Below, piece by piece: positions 6,886 through 11,560 of a stretch of 11,560 bases of DNA (within the stretch, counting starts at the first letter, position 1; every line of letters begins with the position of its first letter). The position numbers and the translations under genes are program-made. Under the pieces are notes generated by a model, which worked only from the letters and a program-made list of their open reading frames with translations, ran no database searches and was not told the origin of the DNA. Source of the DNA: Syntrophaceae bacterium UBA6078 (GTDB taxonomy: Bacteria > Desulfobacterota > Syntrophia > Syntrophales > UBA2210); assembly GCA_002428735.1 (NCBI GenBank), contig DIXO01000047.1, forward strand, positions 1 to 11,560, written 5' to 3'.

Positions 6886-6933
6886 TGGCGGGGTCGATGG
6901 GACTCGAACCCACGGCCTCCGGCGTGACAGGCC
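6886..6933 (-). other. 3' fragment of tRNA-Asp(GUC): attachment-site scar of an integrated element
   Basis: Reading the minus strand, the sequence contains the anticodon loop CTGTCAC (anticodon GUC), the 3' anticodon stem GCCGG, a T arm GTGGG-TTCGAGT-CCCAT, the 3' acceptor strand CGACCCC, the Asp-type discriminator G and an encoded CCA (6888-6886). The D arm and 5' acceptor strand are absent: sequence to the right of about 6934 does not fit a tRNA. This 48-bp piece is the displaced 3' end left when a tyrosine integrase recombines into a tRNA gene; the intact copy should lie at the other end of the element, beyond the right edge. The exact boundary is inferred from knowledge of tRNA-Asp sequences. 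Confidence 0.8.
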
Positions 6934-7052
6934 AAGGTCGTTAAAAATAGTGTTTTCTGTAATGCGCGATATATAAGAGTTATAGGAAGTTACCATAAAT
7001 TAGGTTTTGGATTTTGTGTATTTCATGTGCTTTTTATAGGCGTTTTCATATC

Positions 7053-7076
7053 AGAAATACACAGAGAAATACACAG
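7053..7076. repeat. Tandem 12-bp direct repeat near the element end
   Basis: AGAAATACACAG occurs twice in succession (7053-7064 and 7065-7076) and begins a third time (AGAAAA). It lies within 120-145 bases of the attachment-site scar, in an AT-rich noncoding stretch (6934-7111) with no gene. Short directly repeated sequences beside an att site often bind the arm domain of the integrase; here that is only a suggestion. Confidence 0.5.
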
Positions 7077-7111
7077 AGAAAATGATGATTATTTCCTATT
7101 AAGGCGAGGTT

Positions 7112-8668
7112 TTAAAGTAATTGCCCCTGCTCACCTCCCTTTCGCTTCCGTTCAGCTTTCTTAAATGTGACTTCCGGGGCCACTCGGGGATATTCAACTT
7201 CTTTACCTTCGAGTAATTCCTGTATGGTGAGAATCTGCACCCGTGGGATTTTTTTATTTGGGAAAAATTCAGGAACATAGAACCCCGCCGATACAGCTTC
7301 TTCCTTCATTGGTCGTGTTGGCTCTTCAAGGGTAAGAAATACTCCTACTGCTGCCTTTTCACGTTCCATGTCGCCCTTAAGAGTGGCAATGTCACCCCGT
7401 TTAACTTTTCCGCTTTTGACCTGAATGATGATCTTTTTCGCATTCCCGCTTTTATCGTCTATGAAATAAATATAACCGTCAATGCCCCTGTCGGCCCCTT
7501 TCTTTTTGTCATGTGCAGGTCTAGCCGCCACCTTGCCAAGTGCCCACCATTCGAATTGATAGGGGTCATGCTCGGCCAAGGCTTTTGCTCCGGACAAGTG
7601 TTTCGGGTCCCCAGTTACTTCGTAAGGTGACAACTGCGATCCGAAGGTATCTTCAAGGCGGTGCCTGATGAGGGTTATTGCAAGGTGGGTGATGTCAATT
7701 CCGATCCATCTTCGGTGAAGACGTTCCGCAACATTAACAGCTGTTCCGCAACCACAGAAGGGGTCCATGACAATGTCGTCTTCATTGCTACTGGCCTTTA
7801 TAATGCGCTCAAGCAGGGCTTCCGGTTTTTGAGTGGGGTAGCCAAGGCGTTCCTTAGCAGCTTGATTAATTATGTTAATATCAGACCACCAGTCTTCAAT
7901 CGCTACTCCTATCTTATCGTCTAAATAATCCCTTACGGTTAATTCAGGATTTGTTACTTCCCATTCTAAGTCAACATCTTTGGCAGAACGTATTGGACTG
8001 CCTTTTATACCTCTGCCTTGCAAACGATAACGACGGCCATCTTCGTCTATATGTTTATATTTTTTAATTGTTTCTTCGGATAGGGGGCGTACTACCTCTT
8101 TCCAATTGAACACATATGTGTCGGAAACCGAATAAAATAACAATGTATCGTGTTTCCTGCCATAATAACGCTTTGATTGAGGCCTACTTTTATAACACCA
8201 CATAATTTCATTACGAAAGTTCTTAGCCCCAAATACCGCATCCATAATTAGCTTCAAATAATGGCTTGCTGTCGGATCGCAGTGAAGATAAATGCTTCCC
8301 GTTGGTTTCAATACCCGGTGCATTTCCGCAAGCCGAATAGCCATCATGGTAAGATAGGCCATCATGTCACTTTGGCCCAAGAATGAACGGAAAGCCTGTA
8401 TAAGATCGGCAAGTTTTTTGGGGCCTCCTGTAACAATTTCATAATAAGTTGATTCGGATTCCTGTCCCCAATGCCACGTATCATCAAAGGCGGTGATCTG
8501 TGCTGTTGATTTCGTCCCGTTGGCTTCACCGAATAGCACATTGTAAGAAGCGTTACTGTTAAAAGGCGGGTCAAGATAGATAAGGTCAACGCTTTCATCA
8601 GCGATATGACTTCGCATAATGTCGAGGTTGTCTCCGAAGTATAGCTTATTTTTCCAGTTATCCGACAT
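7112..8668 (-). CDS. DNA methyltransferase (N4-cytosine/N6-adenine, beta class) fused to a C-terminal Mrr-like nuclease domain
   Basis: The 518-residue protein has an N6/N4 methyltransferase fold (PF01555) in residues 1-340: catalytic motif IV DPPF at 33-36, the TQKPEALLERI segment at 279-289 and the AdoMet-binding motif I DPFCGCGTA at 302-310. Catalytic motif before AdoMet motif defines the beta class. A second domain at about 365-490 has FEWWAL (E373), GADRGIDG at 391-398 with D397, and QVK at 416-418, matching the D...(E/Q)xK core of Mrr-type PD-(D/E)xK nucleases. A basic tail ends the protein. No separate endonuclease or specificity subunit is next to it, so modification and cleavage may reside in one chain; alternatively the second domain only binds DNA. 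ATG 8668 has a G-rich GGGGGGGAT just upstream. It lies in the integrated element, divergent from the replication genes. Confidence 0.88.
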   Translation of the reverse strand: MSDNWKNKLYFGDNLDIMRSHIADESVDLIYLDPPFNSNASYNVLFGEANGTKSTAQITAFDDTWHWGQESESTYYEIVTGGPKKLADLIQAFRSFLGQSDMMAYLTMMAIRLAEMHRVLKPTGSIYLHCDPTASHYLKLIMDAVFGAKNFRNEIMWCYKSRPQSKRYYGRKHDTLLFYSVSDTYVFNWKEVVRPLSEETIKKYKHIDEDGRRYRLQGRGIKGSPIRSAKDVDLEWEVTNPELTVRDYLDDKIGVAIEDWWSDINIINQAAKERLGYPTQKPEALLERIIKASSNEDDIVMDPFCGCGTAVNVAERLHRRWIGIDITHLAITLIRHRLEDTFGSQLSPYEVTGDPKHLSGAKALAEHDPYQFEWWALGKVAARPAHDKKKGADRGIDGYIYFIDDKSGNAKKIIIQVKSGKVKRGDIATLKGDMEREKAAVGVFLTLEEPTRPMKEEAVSAGFYVPEFFPNKKIPRVQILTIQELLEGKEVEYPRVAPEVTFKKAERKRKGGEQGQLL

Positions 8669-8825
8669 TGATCCCCCCCATGAAGTTCGTTATCAGTGGG
8701 ACTTGTAAGGCTCCCTCTCCGATATCACAAAAAAAACTATCAATCCAGCTCCTTTCCATCCAGCTCACACAAGGCCACCCAAAAAACCACCCTTTCCCCA
8801 GAGCCTGAATGATCGCCTACCCTCT

Positions 8826-8946
8826 CCCCGTTGCCTGATTATTACCAAGCACAAGCAGAGCCTTTTCCGTCAAGGTCGAACGAAGTGAGCCGAAGGGAAA
8901 CCTTGACGGATAAGGCCCTTGTGCTACCCTCTTCAGGCAATCGGGG
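8826..8946. repeat. Large imperfect inverted repeat (about 120 nt, 37 paired bases)
   Basis: Five matched blocks nest around a 23-nt loop (8877-8899): CCCCG/CGGGG (8826-8830, 8942-8946), TTGCCTGA/TCAGGCAA (8831-8838, 8933-8940), AGCACAAG/CTTGTGCT (8848-8855, 8918-8925), GCCTT/AAGGC (8860-8864, 8912-8916) and TCCGTCAAGGT/ACCTTGACGGA (8866-8876, 8900-8910). It occupies most of the gap between the divergent methyltransferase and RHH genes; the rest of that gap (8669-8825) shows no gene. Possible roles are a single-strand origin, a bidirectional terminator or a miniature mobile repeat. Confidence 0.8.
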
Positions 8947-8985
8947 GGAGATGGAACGATGAGATACAGTTTTTGAAAATATGTA

Positions 8986-9014
8986 TTGACAAGTCTGTAT
9001 ATAATGTTTACAAT
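8986..9014 (+). promoter_or_regulatory. Strong sigma70 promoter of the RHH-led operon
   Basis: A perfect TTGACA (8986-8991) and TACAAT (9009-9014, 5/6) are 17 bases apart, the ideal spacing. Start of transcription would be near 9021, 23 bases before the ATG at 9044. A TGTA-n9-TACA inverted repeat (8996-9012) overlaps the spacer and -10 and is a possible operator for the RHH protein it drives. Confidence 0.75.
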
Positions 9015-9043
9015 GCTCACAACAAATAAAGAAAGGTGTTGCC

Positions 9044-9310
9044 ATGGTCGAAACAAAAAAAGGACAGACAATCGCTTTCAGGTGCCCCGATGAAATTGTT
9101 GAACGACTGGACAGACTGGCGGAAAAGGGAGACCTGCCGAGGTCAAAGCTCATTCTGAACATGGTTGAAGTCATGCTTGATTACGCGGAGATCACCCAGA
9201 AGGTCGGCATTCTGCAACTGGGAATCCTGCTCCGTGATGCAAGCGATAAACTCAAAGAGATAGGCAAGGAATGGAGAGAGAGAAAATCGATTGAAGACTT
9301 AACGGAATAA
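9044..9310 (+). CDS. Ribbon-helix-helix (CopG/Arc-like) DNA-binding protein
   Basis: An 88-residue protein whose first half has the RHH pattern: a beta strand TIAFRCP (9-15), helix 1 from about 15 to 29 (DEIVERLDRLAEK), the turn GDLPRSKLI, and helix 2 to about 47. Such proteins dimerise and insert the paired strands in the major groove; small ones on plasmids and islands repress their own promoter and the replication gene. The C-terminal half is helical, charged and unassigned and could mediate higher oligomers. Start ATG 9044 has AAAGGTG (9032-9038) upstream and a strong promoter. A hairpin directly follows its stop. No toxin gene is adjacent, so an antitoxin role is less likely than copy control. 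Confidence 0.8.
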   Translation: MVETKKGQTIAFRCPDEIVERLDRLAEKGDLPRSKLILNMVEVMLDYAEITQKVGILQLGILLRDASDKLKEIGKEWRERKSIEDLTE

Positions 9311-9315
9311 TAGTC

Positions 9316-9455
9316 GGCCCCGGTCAATGTTGCCGCATTGTCCGGGGCCTCAAAGCATCCCAGAAGTGCAATGACCCTCTCAGGTGATGACACCGGAACG
9401 CTTCTTTTATCAGTATATCAATAAAGGGCGTTGTCAACAAGCCTTTTCTGGGATG
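9316..9455. repeat. Structured noncoding region with nested inverted repeats (candidate origin, transfer site or leader)
   Basis: The 164-bp gap after the RHH gene contains a 13-bp stem with one T-T mismatch: GGCCCCGG-T-CAATG (9316-9329) pairs with CATTG-T-CCGGGGCC (9336-9349) around a 6-nt loop. A second, long-range pair is CATCCCAGAA (9356-9365) with TTCTGGGATG (9446-9455), perfect over 10 bp, enclosing a small GGTG-ATGA-CACC hairpin. No T-run follows the first stem, so a plain terminator is doubtful. The region lies just upstream of the small gene coupled to the rolling-circle initiator. Confidence 0.7.
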
Positions 9456-9474
9456 AACCAGAGGAGGCTTGTTT

Positions 9475-9708
9475 ATGTCGGATCATAGATTGTTGGCAAG
9501 AGCGGAGTCTATTCTTTCCCTGTTCCCGGAATCTTCAATTCCCGAAACAAGGCAGGTCAAAAAGTATCGAACCCCCGGATATAGAATCATCAATGACCGG
9601 ATCAAGGCGAAGCTCGCAAAGCGCACACACGAGCATTTGAGAGCGAGCCTTGAGAACCCCGGACAGTTGAATCTGTTTACGGGAACGGTAGAGGAGGAGG
9701 AAAGATGA
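9475..9708 (+). CDS. Small protein with a sliding-clamp-type QLNLF motif, coupled to the replication initiator
   Basis: I do not recognise a family for this 77-residue protein. It has a helical N-terminus, a basic middle (about residues 29-50, rich in K and R), and near the C-terminus QLNLF at 64-68, which matches the QL-(S/D)-LF pentapeptide used by many bacterial proteins to dock on the DnaN beta clamp; an acidic VEEEER tail follows. Start ATG 9475 has GAGGAGG (9461-9467) at seven bases; an in-frame TTG six bases earlier is less likely. Its stop overlaps the start of the initiator gene in ATGA, implying coupled translation. A role as replication accessory factor that brings in the clamp is an inference from motif and context. 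Confidence 0.65.
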   Translation: MSDHRLLARAESILSLFPESSIPETRQVKKYRTPGYRIINDRIKAKLAKRTHEHLRASLENPGQLNLFTGTVEEEER

Positions 9709-10904
9709 CACCTCTTTCTTCCCTTCTTCATACCGAACCCGACATGGCGTTGTCTGTAACACGCCATGGGGTAAACCCAGAACCAAGAGAATGGAAGGTC
9801 ATTTCTTGTGGTATCGATACCCTTGATTTCGGGTTATATATCGACTGGCAGGGTGATTGGGATAAGGTTCTTGATCTCTTTGATTCACGCAAGGCCTCTG
9901 CCTTCGGCACAGATGGTATATTGATTCAAGATGATGGTGTGAGAGACCATCTACTTCTTCCCAGTGGCAAGCCTCCCAGTTACCGGTATCATCTACAGTT
10001 CCCGGAATACCATCTTTTTATCGGCATTTCACAAAACCCAAAGCACGATACACCGAATGTCTATGCATCCCTTAATTCGGAAACCCTGTGGAGTAGGGGC
10101 GCATCCGAAGCGGTAAAGCTTCTCTTGTGTGATCTTGATTCTATGGGAGGGTTGTTTAGGGGGTTAAAGCCGAGCCGGTGCGATATCTGTGTTGATATAT
10201 ACATTCCCGGGGGACTCAGACGGGATTTTCTGGAATCATTTATGGTGTCACGGGGCAGGAAAACGAATGCTTTCATGAACGGTGACACATTAGAGACGTT
10301 CTACGCCGGCGCGAAAGATGCGCCTATACAGATCAGGATATATAACAAGGGTCTTGAGATAGACAAAAAGGCAACGGAACAGCGTTGGCTTGATATCTGG
10401 CAGGTTGATGATCCAACGGATATCTGGCGTTTTGAATTCGAGATCAAACGAGCCGTGCTGAGGGAATTTCAGATCAATTCATTTCCTGATCTGGAAAAGA
10501 AACTTGCCGATCTGTGGCGGTATCTGACCGAAGAATGGTATTCCTTGCGGTATCCGGACAACGAGAAGACGGAGCGCCGGGCTCTTCATCCCCTGTGGGC
10601 CGATGTGCGGGGGTGCTCTGAACGGCTGGGGGAACAATCGGGGGTTACAAGACACTATTCCGACACGCGCACAAGGTCTCTGGCTTTTAATACAAGCCGT
10701 ATAGCGGGGTTTGCTATCAGCAGGGCAGCCCTTGAGGATACATACGATCAAAAGGAACTTGCCAAAAAGATTTCTCATGATCTTCTTGTAAACTTGAATA
10801 ACAGGGATTTTCCGGGGGAAGTAAAGAAGAAGCAGATCAAGCTTGGCGTGAATCATGTCGATTGGGAAGCCATAAACGAAAAACTCAAGAGGGGAAACGT
10901 TTGA
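9705..10904 (+). CDS. Rep_trans/MobT-like rolling-circle replication initiation factor
   Basis: The 399-residue protein fits the replication initiation factor family (PF02486), which includes Tn916 Orf20/MobT, staphylococcal plasmid Rep proteins and filamentous-phage RstA. These nick one DNA strand with a tyrosine. Visible landmarks are the N-terminal GIDTLDFGL (36-44), R158-x-D160-xxx-D164, the likely catalytic tyrosine in IRIYNKGLE (Y213, with K215 and E218), and WRFEFEIKR (241-249) with two acidic residues. The C-terminal part (about 260-399) is less conserved and may contact DNA. A GAGGAGGAGG ribosome site precedes ATG 9705, which overlaps the upstream stop. It could serve replication of the excised element, mobilisation, or both; which cannot be decided from sequence alone. 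Confidence 0.75.
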   Translation: MTPLSSLLHTEPDMALSVTRHGVNPEPREWKVISCGIDTLDFGLYIDWQGDWDKVLDLFDSRKASAFGTDGILIQDDGVRDHLLLPSGKPPSYRYHLQFPEYHLFIGISQNPKHDTPNVYASLNSETLWSRGASEAVKLLLCDLDSMGGLFRGLKPSRCDICVDIYIPGGLRRDFLESFMVSRGRKTNAFMNGDTLETFYAGAKDAPIQIRIYNKGLEIDKKATEQRWLDIWQVDDPTDIWRFEFEIKRAVLREFQINSFPDLEKKLADLWRYLTEEWYSLRYPDNEKTERRALHPLWADVRGCSERLGEQSGVTRHYSDTRTRSLAFNTSRIAGFAISRAALEDTYDQKELAKKISHDLLVNLNNRDFPGEVKKKQIKLGVNHVDWEAINEKLKRGNV

Positions 10905-10943
10905 AAGATTCGCTAACTGTTGCCTTTGTGCATTCGTGGCGGT

Positions 10944-10990
10944 GTAATTATCCGTGATGAACCGTTTAACAAACCAATGGAGTAATTATC
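10944..10990 (+). repeat. Direct repeat GTAATTATC upstream of the excisionase-like gene
   Basis: GTAATTATC occurs at 10944-10952 and again at 10982-10990, 38 bases apart start to start, in the 87-bp gap before the HTH gene. It could bind that HTH protein or the integrase arm domain; nothing else supports this. Confidence 0.4.
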
Positions 10991-10991
10991 G

Positions 10992-11318
10992 TTGATACTC
11001 TCAACCGTAAATAGTATAGCGCACCTGCTCAGGGCAAAGGATATACAGAACATTTTTGGCATGTCAAAAGAATGGGTGTACAATAATGTAAGGGAGTTAG
11101 GTGGTTTCAGAATAGGCCGTTCATGGTTTTTTACACAGGAAGGGGTACAAGATGCCATACAAAGAGGGCAAGAAATGGCGGGGTGTGGTAACTCTCAACG
11201 GCAAAAGAACAACACGCTTGTACGATACAAGAAAAGCAGCGGTTCAATGGGAGATAGACGAACGGGCGGAACGGTTGAGAGAGAAAAAGCCCGGCATGGA
11301 CTTATTAACTTTGTGTAA
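10992..11318 (+). CDS. Excisionase-like helix-turn-helix protein (AlpA/Xis type)
   Basis: Residues 12-50 form a small winged HTH of the MerR/AlpA/excisionase type: LLRAKDIQNIFGMSKEWVYNNV is the HTH and GGFRIGRSWFF the wing, followed by TQEGVQDAIQRG. Such proteins bend DNA at att sites and favour excision, or regulate the integrase. The start is TTG 10992 with TGGAG (10978-10982) nine bases upstream. The frame runs 167 bases into the integrase gene in another phase; the tail after about residue 60 is rich in Q, R and G, has no recognisable domain and looks like a read-through of integrase codons. The gene has 108 codons against 60-80 for usual excisionases. The start codon is uncertain. Confidence 0.65.
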   Translation: MILSTVNSIAHLLRAKDIQNIFGMSKEWVYNNVRELGGFRIGRSWFFTQEGVQDAIQRGQEMAGCGNSQRQKNNTLVRYKKSSGSMGDRRTGGTVEREKARHGLINFV

Positions 11319-11440
11319 TGAGTACCTTGACCATGTTCAATCTGCTTACATCTCTAAAACCTACTCAGAAAAAAGCAATATCTGCAAAAGACTTATTTCC
11401 TGTTGGGGGCCAAACAGGGAAGTAGAGACTATCACCCCTA
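11152..11440 (+). pseudogene. Tyrosine recombinase/integrase, N-terminal part, interrupted by an insertion sequence
   Basis: The first 96 codons encode the N-terminus of a phage-type integrase: MPYKEGKKWRGVVTLNGKR followed by the arm-binding three-stranded fold (to about residue 47), then the start of the helical core-binding domain (LLTLCNEYLDHVQ...SAYISKTYSEK...VETITP). Start ATG 11152 has GGAAGGGG (11138-11145). After P96 the frame enters the left end of an IS and stops at 11476-11478 after 12 foreign codons. The catalytic domain, with its R-H-R-Y residues, must lie beyond the IS, if present. Placement near the right end and orientation fit an enzyme that recombined the element into tRNA-Asp. 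The gene is almost certainly inactive in this arrangement. Confidence 0.8.
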
Positions 11441-11560
11441 GCAGGTTGTTGAAAAACTTTCCCTATAACGTGTCGTAAATTTCTCCGTTTTGTGATAGAG
11501 TGCAGCGCATAATATCTTGGAATAACAGGAGATAATCATGCGCGGTTATGAGAACAGAAG
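11438..11560 (+). mobile_element. Left end of an insertion sequence (IS5/IS1182-like), cut by the window edge
   Basis: The sequence from about 11442 starts with CAGGTTGTTGAAAAACT, a form common at the inverted ends of IS5- and IS1182-like elements. It is preceded by CTAG (11438-11441), which could be the target duplication. A transposase-like start lies 96 bases inside. The right end and the second target copy are outside the window, so the family and exact boundary are not settled. Confidence 0.65.
11538..11560 (+). CDS. Transposase, first seven codons only
   Basis: ATG 11538 follows an AGGAG (11527-11531) by six bases. The visible residues MRGYENR resemble the N-terminus of transposases of the IS5/IS1182 type that begin MRGY or MRGD. 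The gene continues beyond the window; the family call rests on seven residues plus the terminal repeat, so it is tentative. Confidence 0.55.

Noticed and set aside
6886..6960. A complete tRNA-Asp gene
   Set aside because: The sequence past the anticodon arm (minus strand 5' of 6934) has neither a D arm nor a GGGGTCG 5' acceptor strand in the right place.
7053..7080. A CRISPR-like array
   Set aside because: Only two and a half contiguous 12-bp copies, with no spacers and no cas genes anywhere in the window.
7661..7924. An 87-residue plus-strand frame opposite the methyltransferase
   Set aside because: It is antisense to the conserved motif I and TQKP region and has no ribosome site.
8986..9005. 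TTGACA with the TATAAT at 9000-9005 as promoter
   Set aside because: The spacing would be only 8 bases; TACAAT at 9009 gives exactly 17.

Overview
The window looks like a chromosomal segment of an anaerobic, selenocysteine-using proteobacterium. I would guess the former Deltaproteobacteria (Desulfobacterota, for example Syntrophus- or Geobacter-like), but this rests on gene content and style, not on a marker gene. The supports are a UGA-recoded GrdB/PrdB-like selenoprotein, a half-size UPF0016 protein, a bifunctional NAD(P)H-hydrate repair enzyme, a cold-shock gene followed by a small lysine-rich KPNYSF protein, and a tRNA-Asp fragment with an encoded CCA.

Positions 1-6880 are ordinary chromosome. 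On the + strand lie a UPF0016/GDT1-type membrane protein (162-434), a DUF2959-like lipoprotein (470-1135) and a sodium/calcium exchanger family antiporter (1214-2263). Convergent on the - strand are an Fsr-like MFS transporter (stop at 2370) and, upstream of it, nnr (3675-5249). A divergent cspA-type gene (5542-5742) follows, with a long leader and a clear terminator, then a TTG-started 57-residue protein (5853-6026). On the - strand a single gene at 5989-6732 encodes a selenoprotein: an in-frame UGA (6258-6256) sits in a U-x-x-C motif, and a perfect 8-bp hairpin downstream matches the geometry of a bacterial SECIS element.

Positions 6886-6933 hold the 3' part of a tRNA-Asp(GUC) gene on the - strand, cut in its anticodon arm. 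This is the expected scar of a tRNA-targeting integrative element, and everything from about 6934 to the right edge fits that element. Its genes are a beta-class DNA methyltransferase fused to an Mrr-like nuclease domain (7112-8668, -); then, on the +, a ribbon-helix-helix regulator with a strong promoter (9044-9310), a 77-residue protein with a QLNLF sliding-clamp-type motif (9475-9708), a Rep_trans/MobT-like rolling-circle initiator (9705-10904) translationally coupled to it, an excisionase-like HTH protein (10992-11318) and the N-terminal part of a tyrosine integrase (11152-). The integrase is interrupted at about 11438-11442 by the left end of an insertion sequence whose transposase begins at 11538 and runs out of the window.

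Taken together, the right half looks like a small self-replicating or mobilizable genomic island carrying a single-chain restriction-modification-like cargo gene, probably immobilised by an IS in its integrase. Two noncoding regions rich in inverted repeats (8826-8946 and 9316-9455) flank the RHH gene and are the best candidates for replication or transfer origin, or for control sites. The most unusual items are the selenoprotein with its SECIS, the methyltransferase-nuclease fusion, and the replication module with a possible clamp-recruiting partner.
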